DNA of 59,434 nucleotides from an uncultured Sutterella sp. (lineage in GTDB: Bacteria; Pseudomonadota; Gammaproteobacteria; Burkholderiales; Burkholderiaceae_F). The position numbers and the translations under genes were made by a program. This document shows, piece by piece, positions 23,378 to 32,900 of the stretch. The notes beneath the pieces are model-generated. The model saw only the letters and a list, made by a program, of their open reading frames with translations. It did no database searches and was not told the DNA's origin. Each line of letters starts with the position of its first letter. The first letter of the stretch is position 1. The DNA lies in NCBI GenBank assembly GCA_905197905.1, contig CAJKAP010000014.1:1-59434 (forward strand), in the 5' to 3' direction.

Positions 23378-26137
23378 ATGTGGTGCTTAACGCTCCTAAA
23401 AGATTTTTACCGCTCGCTAGTGAATCAGCTCGTAGCGCTGACGGCCTATACCTCGAGTCTTATCGGGTTTATTGTGAACGGCCTCGCCCTACTCTTAGCT
23501 TGGATTTTCTTGCCCTTAGAAAGTGCTGCTTGGCAGGCCGTCATTCGTGAGCGCCGTGCGCTTTTTCCGCAAATTCGTTGGACCGCACTGCGCCCACTTG
23601 ACCCAGTGCGTATCGTCTTACAGACGATTTTCCTTTTCTTTACGCGGCTCCCCGCTGACGTTGCTCAGCAACTTTTGCATCCACGCGCCCCTATCAGCAA
23701 AGGCGCAAGGCGCGCTCGTCAGAATGTTGAAGCCCAGCCCTTGTCAACGTGGAAGCGCTTTACAACGCGCTTAACTTCTCTCTGGGAAAACCGTTTTCTC
23801 TTTCCGATGATGGGGCTTCTCACGCGAATTACCGACTCCACCACACACTTTTTGCAAGGAAGTCGCTTGGGGCGACGCGATACGCAAAGCCCTGCCGCTC
23901 GTTCTACCGAAAAATGGGTGGTGGGACTTGCCTTACTCGTTGTGGGGCTCCTTGGGCTTTGGTGCATTACGCAGCCGTTGACGCTTGGTCCTCAGCTCGT
24001 CTTTGTGGCGGCCTCTCTTTTGCTGTCGCTCGTTTTCCGCCGTGTGAAATCGCACTTGACGATTTTGCTCATGATCGTTTTTTCCGTCATCGTTTCGACG
24101 CGCTACCTTTTCTGGAGAGCCACGGAAACGTTGAGCTTTGACACGGTGGGCTCGAGCGTCTTTGGTCTTTTGCTCTTAGGCGCTGAAATTTACGCCTACC
24201 TCGTGATGGTGTTGAGCTACTTCCAAGTCTTCTGGGTCTTGGAACGTAAACCTGTGCCGATGCCAGCCGACGTCTCCACGTGGCCACACGTCGATATTTG
24301 CATTCCGACCTATAACGAACCTTTGGACGTGATTAAGCCCACGGTGTTGGCCGCGCAAAGCATGGATTGGCCAGCTGAAAAGCTTCACATCTGGATTTTG
24401 GACGATGGAAGCCGTGATGAATTCACGGAATTTGCCAAAGAAGCGGGTGTTGGCTGCATTCGCCGTGAAATTCATAACCACGCTAAGGCGGGGAATATTA
24501 ACCACGCGCTCCAACAGATGAGTGGCGACTTTGTGGCGATTTTTGACTGTGACCACGTCCCCGTGCGTAGCTTCTTGCAGATGACGGTGGGCTGGCTCAT
24601 GAAGGATCCGAAGATCGCGCTCGTGCAAACGCCGCACCACTTCTACTCTCAGGATCCGTTTAGCCGTAATTTGGGGCTCGATAGCACAATTCCTGACGAT
24701 AATGCGCTTTTCCACGACTTTATCCAGAAAGGAAATGACGCTTGGGACGCCACCATGTTCTGTGGCTCTTGCGCCGTGATGCGCCGTAAAGCGTTGGATG
24801 AAGTTGGAGGCATTGCCGTTGAAACCGTCACAGAAGACGCACACACTTCGCTCAAACTCAATCGCCGTGGTTGGTCCTCTGCCTTTATCGGAGTACCACT
24901 TGCTGCTGGGCTTTCTACCGAAACACTCTCTGCACACGTGGGGCAGCGTATTCGCTGGGCCCGTGGGATGATTCAGATTTTCCGCGTGGATAATCCTCTT
25001 AAAGGGGATAACCTCACGTGGGGTCAGCGCCTCTGTTTCTTTAACGCGATGATTCACTTCTTGCACGGTCTGCCGCGTTTGATTTTCCTCTTGGCGCCCT
25101 TGCCCTACATCTTCTTTGGGTCCTACGTCTTTGATGCGCCCATTTTGACGATTTTTGCGTTTGCGATTCCGCATATGCTCCACGCGACGCTCACCACGGG
25201 GATTCTCCAGCGAGGCTACCGCTCGCCCTTCTTAGGAGGCATTTACGAAGCGGTGTTGAGCTGGTACATCTTGCTCCCGACAACAGTCGCCCTGATTAAT
25301 CCTAAGTATGGGAAATTTAATGTGACCGTTAAGGGTGGCACGGTGGAAAGCCAATACCTTGATTGGCAGATTATTCGCCCCTATTTGGTCTTGATGGCGT
25401 TAAATGTCGCGGGGCTCATCGGCGGGATTTGGCTTCTCGCAACGAACCCCACGCAGGAAATCTTCACCTTGATTAACATCGGGTGGATTCTCTACAACCT
25501 CGTGATTTTGGGGGCCACGATTGCTGTGGCGGTCGAAACCGTGCAAGAGCGTCGCTTCCCACGTGTGCCCATTAATCGTGAAGCCTCAATTAAGCTCGAT
25601 GATGGCCGCCTTTTTGGTGTGACACTTCGCGACTATTCGCAAAATGGGGCCAATGTGGTGATTGCGCCGCAGATGGAAAATGGCGAAGAAAAAGCGCTTC
25701 GCCCTGCTCGTGTGGGAGACCATATTGAACTTGTGCTCCCCCTAGATGCCCGCCTTGTGGCTTTCCCAGCCATTGTTCGCCGTGTACGTGAAAACGACTT
25801 GGGCGAAACGGTGATGGGCTTAGAACTCGTGAACCTCACGATTGAAATGGAACGCGACTTGACGGCCGCCACTTTTGGCCGTGCGGATGCTTGGGCCAAA
25901 GAACCCGTGGGGTCTCGCAATCCCTTTGCAGGGTCTTCGGCTTTGATTGCCTTTGCTTGGCGAGGCTATCGAGCGCTCTTTAAATTTGCGCCTCCGATGC
26001 TGCGCCCCCTCTTTAAAGCGGTGGGTAGCGTGGTGGCTTGGATTTTCTCCTTTATCCCGCGTCCAGCTGGCCGCAGTTTGGGACTCTCCACCATTGGTCG
26101 TGTGGAAGGGTTTGCGGATGAGAAGAAAACGCTTTAA
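23378..26137 (+). CDS. bcsA: Cellulose synthase catalytic subunit BcsA
   Basis: A 919-residue inner-membrane GT2 synthase that polymerises UDP-glucose to beta-1,4-glucan and threads it through its own helices. Catalytic residues are all visible: DDGS (about 342-345), FDCDH (DxD, 388-392), TED (485-487, base Asp) and QRIRW (523-527). The C-terminal PilZ domain has RRFPR (725-729, RxxxR) and DYSQNG (752-757), so c-di-GMP activation should be intact. The N-terminal extension of about 220 residues with hydrophobic stretches matches enterobacterial BcsA (about 870 residues). Start ATG has CGGAG 15 nt upstream, a weak site. Confidence 0.96.
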   Translation: MWCLTLLKDFYRSLVNQLVALTAYTSSLIGFIVNGLALLLAWIFLPLESAAWQAVIRERRALFPQIRWTALRPLDPVRIVLQTIFLFFTRLPADVAQQLLHPRAPISKGARRARQNVEAQPLSTWKRFTTRLTSLWENRFLFPMMGLLTRITDSTTHFLQGSRLGRRDTQSPAARSTEKWVVGLALLVVGLLGLWCITQPLTLGPQLVFVAASLLLSLVFRRVKSHLTILLMIVFSVIVSTRYLFWRATETLSFDTVGSSVFGLLLLGAEIYAYLVMVLSYFQVFWVLERKPVPMPADVSTWPHVDICIPTYNEPLDVIKPTVLAAQSMDWPAEKLHIWILDDGSRDEFTEFAKEAGVGCIRREIHNHAKAGNINHALQQMSGDFVAIFDCDHVPVRSFLQMTVGWLMKDPKIALVQTPHHFYSQDPFSRNLGLDSTIPDDNALFHDFIQKGNDAWDATMFCGSCAVMRRKALDEVGGIAVETVTEDAHTSLKLNRRGWSSAFIGVPLAAGLSTETLSAHVGQRIRWARGMIQIFRVDNPLKGDNLTWGQRLCFFNAMIHFLHGLPRLIFLLAPLPYIFFGSYVFDAPILTIFAFAIPHMLHATLTTGILQRGYRSPFLGGIYEAVLSWYILLPTTVALINPKYGKFNVTVKGGTVESQYLDWQIIRPYLVLMALNVAGLIGGIWLLATNPTQEIFTLINIGWILYNLVILGATIAVAVETVQERRFPRVPINREASIKLDDGRLFGVTLRDYSQNGANVVIAPQMENGEEKALRPARVGDHIELVLPLDARLVAFPAIVRRVRENDLGETVMGLELVNLTIEMERDLTAATFGRADAWAKEPVGSRNPFAGSSALIAFAWRGYRALFKFAPPMLRPLFKAVGSVVAWIFSFIPRPAGRSLGLSTIGRVEGFADEKKTL

Positions 26138-26204
26138 CGAATTTTGTGCGATTTTTCCTGAGATTCCTCACATTTTCGTTTGAGCTCTCTCTTGAATCGC
26201 CTAA

Positions 26205-26260
26205 GAGCCTTGGGCTAGACTTTGAGCACACTTTGTGAGCGCAGTCTAGTGACCGGGCTC
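26205..26260 (+). promoter_or_regulatory. Three-tier hairpin between bcsA and bcsB
   Basis: Nested pairings: GAGCC (26205-26209) with GGCTC (26256-26260); CTAGACT (26215-26221) with AGTCTAG (26243-26249); and an inner GC-CAC / GTG-GC around a TTT loop. No T-run follows. It ends 51 nt before the chosen bcsB start. It could be a processing or stability element that sets the BcsA:BcsB ratio. Confidence 0.55.
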
Positions 26261-26311
26261 AATGAACAAAACTAGATGAATCCTCTTTTTGATGAGAAGG
26301 ACAAACTCAAC

Positions 26312-28642
26312 ATGATGCACTTTCCTGCCAAACAATCTGCTTTCGCCAATGAGCGCACTGCTATGAGTCGTGCTGTTCGTGGCGCACTTTGGCTTTTAGG
26401 CATCGCTCCTTTAGCGATGGGCACAGCCGTGGCTGCTCCCCTTCCCGATCAGATTCCTGTGGTCGATACGTTACGCACCGCCACGGAAATGCTCCCCGAT
26501 ATGATGCCGCCCACCAAAGAGGCGTTGCCCCTTTTTGATGCCGCCATTGGCGGGCGTCCTGGCTCCATTCGTTTAACAGGGCTCTACAATCAGCGCTCTT
26601 TCACCTTTGGCGTGCGCCGCGATGAAGTAGTGGGAGAGGCTTCGATTACGCTGCTCTTTCACCCCTCGCCCTCTCTTAAGGCTCGTTCTAGCGTCAATGT
26701 GATGCTTAACGACCATTTGTTGGGCACGGTGCCGCTTGTCACGAAAGAAGTGAAGGCAGAGGATGCCGCTAAGGATCCTGCCGCCGCGCAAGAAAGTCGC
26801 CTCGTGAAAGTGACGCTCCCCATTGATGGACGCTCGCTTCGCGCTTATAACCGTATCGACATTTCCTTTGAGGGGACCTATAGCGATGTGTGCGAAAACC
26901 CGCTCGCCAATAACCTCTGGGTCGATATGGATCCAGCGAGCGTCTTAACGCTCTCGGTTCAGCGTTTGCGTAACCCCAATGAATTGACCTATTTGCCTGG
27001 TCCCTTTGTGACGACGAATGCGCGCAGTATGCAAACGCTCCCCATTGCCTTTGCGGGCGACCCCACCGCTGGGGAACTTGAAGCCGCGGGGATTATCGCC
27101 TCTTGGGCGGGTAGCGAAGCCGATTGGCGTGGGATTAAGTTGCCTGCTTACGTAGGTGAAGCGCCAGTGGACTCGCACTTTGTCACCTTCATGACGCCAA
27201 AGCACCGTCCAGCGTTCTTAAAAGATATGCCCGATCCCAAGGGTCCCACGGTGAGCATCGTGAATGCCCCGTTCTCCCTTTGGGCCAAAATGCTTGTGAT
27301 TAGTGGGCGAGATGAAGCGGACTTAAAGGCCGCTGCCTCTGCGTTGGCGACGGGTTCAGCCATTTTCTCTGGCGAATCAGTGACGCTCACCGATTTGCCG
27401 CCCGTTGCTGCGCGAGCCGCCTACGACGCACCGCGTTGGTTGCCAACCGATCGCCCTGTGGCGCTCGATGAGTTGACAACCTACAAGGGTCAGTTGACAA
27501 CGCGTGGGATTGAACCCACCCCAGTGCACCTTCTTTTCCGCTTGCCGCCAGATCTTTATACGCTTGAGCGCCAAACGGTCCCCTTAAAGCTCGCAACGCA
27601 AGCGACGCCCCCAGCTCCAGGCGGGATGGCACAACTTCGTGTGCGCCTCAATAACGCGATGGTGGCCTCGAAAGAAATCCCCGCGGGCGGCGAAAACATG
27701 AAGGGCGAAAAGACCCTCATGCGCTTTGTGGCCTTGACGCCTAATGCGAGCTCGCTCGATGCCGTTGGCGTGCCTGGGGTTTATCTCAAAGCGGAAAACG
27801 ATCTGGAAATCGACTTCCGCTACAACGTCCCTGTGACAAGTGGCTCCGCCACGGACTGCCGCTATGCGCTTCCTGCGGAAAATCAGGGCGATGTGGATCC
27901 GCAGTCAACGATTGACTTTTCGGGCTTTTATCACTATGCCGTGTTGCCTGACTTGAACCGCTTCACGCGTGCGGGCTACCCCTTCACGATTCATGCGGAC
28001 TTAGGGACGACCACGGTCGTACTTCCCCAGAAGGCAACGGCAACAGACATTTCGGTTTATTTGACCGCTCTCGCGCGTATGGGTGCCCAGACGGGCGCAG
28101 CAGCGACGGGCGTGACCGTTAAAACACCAGAAACCTTTGATGGGAAAGCCGCCAAAGACGTGCTCTATATTGGAAGCTTGAACGTTCCTACCACGCAAAT
28201 CGAGGAAATTCGTAAAGCGGTGGCGAACTTTAAAGCCCCGCAGAACAGAGGAACTGTGCTCACGCAGCCCTCTTACGCCGCGATGGTCGGAATGGCATCG
28301 CCCTTCTCGTCTGGAAACTCTCTGGTCGCTCTGCTGACGGGTAACCCCGACATGAGTAAGAAGATGATTGAACTCTTGGCCACACCTGCCGCGCTCACTG
28401 AAGTGTCTGGTGGCACGGCACTCATTTCTGAAAGTGCGATCACGAGTACGCCTGCTAAAGACACCTATACGATTGGAACCATTCCTTGGACGGCGAAACT
28501 CTGGGCTAAGCTCTCTAGCTCTCCCCTGTGGATGGTTGGAGCCCTTCTCTTAGCCGCCATTATTTTGGGTGCGTTGAGCTACATCTTGATGCGTTTGCGT
28601 ATCCGCGCTCGTTTAGCTTTAAAGGACAAGGATCATGAATAA
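26312..28642 (+). CDS. bcsB: Cellulose synthase periplasmic subunit BcsB
   Basis: A 776-residue protein with an N-terminal signal (hydrophobic core WLLGIAPLAMGTAVAA). The body is two repeats of carbohydrate-binding and flavodoxin-like domains, and a C-terminal membrane anchor sits at about residues 742-764. Characteristic segments are GLYNQRSFTFGVRRDEVV, the LNDHLLGTVPL strand, YSDVCENPLANNLWVD and DFSGFYHYAVLPDL. BcsB docks on BcsA through the anchor and guides the glucan across the periplasm. The ATG at 26312 follows GAGAAGG; an ATG at 26276 lacks a ribosome site. The stop overlaps bcsZ by 8 nt. Confidence 0.93.
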   Translation: MMHFPAKQSAFANERTAMSRAVRGALWLLGIAPLAMGTAVAAPLPDQIPVVDTLRTATEMLPDMMPPTKEALPLFDAAIGGRPGSIRLTGLYNQRSFTFGVRRDEVVGEASITLLFHPSPSLKARSSVNVMLNDHLLGTVPLVTKEVKAEDAAKDPAAAQESRLVKVTLPIDGRSLRAYNRIDISFEGTYSDVCENPLANNLWVDMDPASVLTLSVQRLRNPNELTYLPGPFVTTNARSMQTLPIAFAGDPTAGELEAAGIIASWAGSEADWRGIKLPAYVGEAPVDSHFVTFMTPKHRPAFLKDMPDPKGPTVSIVNAPFSLWAKMLVISGRDEADLKAAASALATGSAIFSGESVTLTDLPPVAARAAYDAPRWLPTDRPVALDELTTYKGQLTTRGIEPTPVHLLFRLPPDLYTLERQTVPLKLATQATPPAPGGMAQLRVRLNNAMVASKEIPAGGENMKGEKTLMRFVALTPNASSLDAVGVPGVYLKAENDLEIDFRYNVPVTSGSATDCRYALPAENQGDVDPQSTIDFSGFYHYAVLPDLNRFTRAGYPFTIHADLGTTTVVLPQKATATDISVYLTALARMGAQTGAAATGVTVKTPETFDGKAAKDVLYIGSLNVPTTQIEEIRKAVANFKAPQNRGTVLTQPSYAAMVGMASPFSSGNSLVALLTGNPDMSKKMIELLATPAALTEVSGGTALISESAITSTPAKDTYTIGTIPWTAKLWAKLSSSPLWMVGALLLAAIILGALSYILMRLRIRARLALKDKDHE

Positions 28643-29840
28643 GACACTTCGTTTACTTAGTTTGAGTGTCCTTGGCGCGCTAACGAGTTGGAACGTGATG
28701 GCCGCTGATGCCCCAGCCAACACGGAAGCCAAGGCAGAGGCTCAGGCACTCGTTTCCGAGTCGCTCCCAGCGCTTCATCCGGTGCGGTCTCTCAAAAATG
28801 CGCCCACCGATACGTGGCCAGCTTGGAAGGAATTTCGTGAGTCAGCGCTTGACGCAGGACGTGTGATTGACCGAAGTGATGAACGCTTAATCACCACTTC
28901 CGAGGGTCAGTCCTATGGGATGTTCTTTGCGCTTGTCGCAAACGATCGTCCGAGCTTTGACGCGATGTGGCAGTGGACCGTGGCGAACCTTTGCGAAGGC
29001 GATTGCGGCAAAACGCGCATGGCCTGGCTTTGGGGTGCTAACGAATCGGTGAAAAATGCGAAAGCGCCACTTAAATGGGGCGTGATCGATAGCAATAATG
29101 CGACCGACGCAGACCTCTGGATTGCCTATACGCTTCTTGAAGCGGCAGACCGTTGGGAAGAACCCAAGTATCGCGACGATGCGATGAAGCTTCTCGAGCG
29201 CGTTAAAGCGGACGTCCGTGTTGTGCGTGGTTTGGGCGCTGTGCTTTTGCCTGCCAACGTTGGCTTTGAAAAAAATGGCGATGTGGTTTTAAACCCCTCC
29301 TACTATCCGATTTCGGTCTTAAAGCGCTTAGAAGCCGTCGATCCCCTTTGGCGCGAAGTGCGCTGGGGCTCGATGCGTGCCTTGGTGCGTAGCGCTGAGT
29401 CGGGGCTCTCTCCCGATTGGGTCGCCTTTGGCGAGCGCTGGGGCTCTCGCAACCGCGATGAAAGCTCGGAAGGAAGTTGGAACGCCATTCGCGTCTACTT
29501 GTGGGCCGGCATGATGCCGCAGGACGATCCAGATGCCGTGCGTCTGCGTGAAATCCTCTCCCCGATGGTGGATGTGGCGAAGCGTCGCTTCTACACCCCG
29601 GTTTCCACCGACACCGCTGCCTTTACGGTCTCTAAGAGCGGACCTTTTGCCTTTGGGGCTTGTGTGCTCCCATGGGTCAAAGACGATAAGGTGGGGGCCT
29701 ACATTCGCACAGGGCTCTCTAAGATGGCCTTCACGGGTGAAGACTACTACCGCAGCGTGTTAGTGCTCTTTGGGCTCGGCTTTGATCAGGGACGCTTTGC
29801 CTTTGATCATCAGGGCCGCTTAGTGATTCAAGGGGATTAA
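28635..29840 (+). CDS. bcsZ: Periplasmic endo-1,4-beta-glucanase BcsZ (GH8)
   Basis: A 401-residue glycoside hydrolase family 8 enzyme with a Sec signal (MNKTLRLLSLSVLGALTSW, ending VMAA). The catalytic acid Glu lies in TTSEGQSYGMFFALVAND near residue 95, and VIDSNNATDADLWIAYTLLEAA carries the family Asp. The NPSYYPI segment is also conserved. BcsZ trims glucan and is needed for efficient secretion. It is translationally coupled to bcsB by overlap. Confidence 0.95.
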   Translation: MNKTLRLLSLSVLGALTSWNVMAADAPANTEAKAEAQALVSESLPALHPVRSLKNAPTDTWPAWKEFRESALDAGRVIDRSDERLITTSEGQSYGMFFALVANDRPSFDAMWQWTVANLCEGDCGKTRMAWLWGANESVKNAKAPLKWGVIDSNNATDADLWIAYTLLEAADRWEEPKYRDDAMKLLERVKADVRVVRGLGAVLLPANVGFEKNGDVVLNPSYYPISVLKRLEAVDPLWREVRWGSMRALVRSAESGLSPDWVAFGERWGSRNRDESSEGSWNAIRVYLWAGMMPQDDPDAVRLREILSPMVDVAKRRFYTPVSTDTAAFTVSKSGPFAFGACVLPWVKDDKVGAYIRTGLSKMAFTGEDYYRSVLVLFGLGFDQGRFAFDHQGRLVIQGD

Positions 29841-29853
29841 CCTCTTTTAAAAA

Positions 29854-29893
29854 AGGAGAGAGCGAGTCTCTCTCCTACACTTCTCTTTTTCGT
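29854..29893 (+). terminator. Hairpin (attenuator-like) between bcsZ and the GGDEF/EAL gene
   Basis: AGGAGAGAG (29854-29862) pairs with CTCTCTCCT (29868-29876), a 9 bp stem; the T-run (TTCTCTTTTT) comes about 6 nt later, so termination is probably partial. Confidence 0.5.
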
Positions 29894-29909
29894 TCTTCGG
29901 ACTTTTGCT

Positions 29910-32900
29910 ATGAAGCGACTTCTCGCCTTTAGTCAACAAGCTTTTCCTCAGGACCGTGCCACCCTACGGCGGCTCGCGGGTCTTGCGGAGCGCCCCGAAG
30001 GACGCTATCTCTTAGACGCCCTACCCACTGCAGCAGCCCCTGCCTTCTTCTTAGGCGGGGCGCTCCCGATGAGTGGCGTCGATAAAGGCGAATTAGAGCA
30101 GTATTTTTCGCAAACGCTCACCATCACCACTTCTTTTGCGCGTGATTTGGGACTTGCTGAGAATACAAGCCAAATTGCCGCTTCTCACTTATTTGCCACA
30201 CCAGTCGATCTTGCCCTTTGGAATAAGGCGCTCGAGCGACTCATCGCTGGCGAGCGAGACGTGAGTGTGACGCTTCGCCTATATATTGCTGGCGAAGTGG
30301 TCTGGTCGATTGTGAGACTCTCCTCGCTGGTACCGCTTCTTATTGAACAACAAGCCAAAGCGAAACCCGCAGAGGACTCAACGCCCAGCATTGTGGCGGA
30401 CTTAAATCAACCGATTAATGAGTCAGGCGAAGAAGAGGCCGCTACTTCGGGTCTGGTGCAATATCCTCCAGAAATGCTCCCCGCTTATATTGGGAGCTTT
30501 GAGCGCCTGGACGTCCCGCAGATTGCGCAATCGCTGGTGCATCAAGTGCCTCTGCGCGCAGAAGAAGTCACCGCGATTTTGAACGACTTAAAGCGCCTCA
30601 CTGAGCGCACCACCGTGATGATCACCTTGCGTGGCCCTGTGGTCACGCGCCATGGGACATTGGCTGACCTTTTAAAGCAACATCTCCCAGCTACGGACTG
30701 CCCGATTGTCGCGCCGACCGCTTATTTTGGCGCGGTGCTGGTAGGACGGGCGCTTAAAACCGCACCCGAAAGACTGCAAGACATTCTCAAAGAAACGCTC
30801 TCACAGATTCGCACCCGCTACGGGATTGATTTGCACCCTGAGGTAAGCATTCTCTCGATTCCGATTGCAGAGTCCCCTGCCTCATTGCGCCTTGCTGTGA
30901 GAACGTACTTAGAAGCGCTCTCTGAAGCAGAGCCCGTTCGCTCTGCCCCCACGCCCAACGCGCAGGCAAGAACGCGGACCCCCTCTATTGGCTTGACGCT
31001 TAAAGACGTGGTGCGCCTAACTGACGCCATTCAAAACGACTTCTCAGGGTTCCACCTTCTCACGCAACTGCAAGTTGCCGCCAAAACAGGCGCTTATACT
31101 GGTGCCGAATGCTTAGTGCGTTTTGTCGATGAGCCGCCTCCCATGGGACCAGGGCGCTTTGTGCCGCTCCTCGAATCGAGCCCCTTAGCGATTGCTTTTG
31201 GGCGAAAGATTTTCGAGATGTCAGTGCCGCTCGTCAACCTTTTCCAGAGTGCGCTCAAAGAAAAACCTGAGGCGCTCCCCTCCTCTGAGAAGCATTTCCG
31301 CCTTGGGGTCAATGTGAGCCCTGCGCAGACGGCTGACCTCTTTTGGGGGGAATTTGTCGCGCAGACCTTACTGAAAAACCACGTCTCGGGGAAATTCTTT
31401 GAATTTGAATTGACGGAAACCTCACGCGCCATTCCAATGCGTAACCTTGCCGCATGGATGGATGAGTGTCGTGCGCTAGGCGTCACCTGGGCGCTCGACG
31501 ACTTTGGGATGGGCTATAACGGCATCGATATGATGCTCAAAGGGAGTTTCGAGACCGTTAAGTTTGATCGCACCTTTGTGCTCGAAGCGCTCACCAATTC
31601 GCAAACGGAAACGTTCTTTAAGTACCTTATTCAAGCCTGCCGTGCGCAGGGTGCCACGATTTGCTTAGAAGGCGTAGAAGATAAACAGGTGCTTGAGCGC
31701 GTGCACGTCTTTATGGCGGATGTGTGGCAGGGTTACCATTTCGCCAAGCCCGAAGCCCCGAAAGTAGCCGCGGCACGCCTTCTAGAGAGTAGAGCCCAAG
31801 AAGGGAGCGAAGAAAAAGTTGCCTCTAGCAGCGTTTCGACTGACTTGGTGGAAATGAGTGCAGAAAGTAGTCTTCACGAAATCGATACCGAAGAGAATAT
31901 GGTCGATGAGGAAGACACCGCCACGCCTGTTTTAGCGAAAAAGAGCTATCGCACGATTTCTTTTAGACCGTTCCTTTTTGCGCTTTTTGCCCCTCTCGTG
32001 CTGCTCATTGTCTTTATGGCGGGGCTTTTTATCACGTTTAATACTGACGTGGAAAAAGAGGCTGGACGCCTTACCAAGGAAGCCGTCTCACGAATTATTT
32101 CCGCCCAGGAAAACGCGGTGCGTGTGGAACAGTTGCGCACGGCCTTAACGACGCTCTCTGAAACGAAAGACAGCACACAGGCCAATAGCGCTTACTTGTC
32201 GGCAAAGGCCCTTTTAAGTTCTGCCACCTTAGACCGTCATGGGGAAACGCGTGAACGCATGCAAAACCTGCTCGCTACGGTCGAAACCGTTTGGGAGCAA
32301 CGACAAAACTTTGATCGTAAAGCCGATTTGGTCGACAACCTCTGGCAGACGCTTTACTACCGCATGATGACGATTTCGGCACTCTCGGCTGGTGCTAACC
32401 CCGAGCAGCTCCCCTTAATTGAAGGCGCAGCCAAAGAACTCTCTTTGCAGTCCGGGCAAATTGAAGCTATGCACACGGTGGTGAGTCGCGCCATGGATGG
32501 CTACGACTATATGTGCTCGCGAAGCGCGATTTCGACGCGCTTGGCCTTTACGGAAGACTTAATTAACCAGTGCCGTCAGTTGCGCCGCACGGAAGCGGAT
32601 CTTCATAAAACGATTGATGAATTGGCTACCGTTCGCCGCTCTTTTGCCGATCAAATTCAGTCCATGGACCGCGATGCCGTGGCACTTGAAAAGCAATTTA
32701 CCGATATTGAAACGCGCGACTTGGTCTCTGACATTGACGTGGTGCATAGCCTCACCGTTCGCTATCAGCCTTGGAGTATTGTGCTCATTGGGGCGATCTT
32801 CCTCTTGATTTTGATTAGCGTCATTGGGCTCATTGCCGTTTTGCGCCCGATCGACAAGCTCTTAAAAGCGCTTCGCGCTTATCGTCGTCAAGGGGTGAAA

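Noticed and set aside
24176..25183. 335-codon minus-strand frame inside bcsA
   Set aside because: It lies entirely antisense to conserved BcsA catalytic motifs and has a composition typical of a shadow frame.
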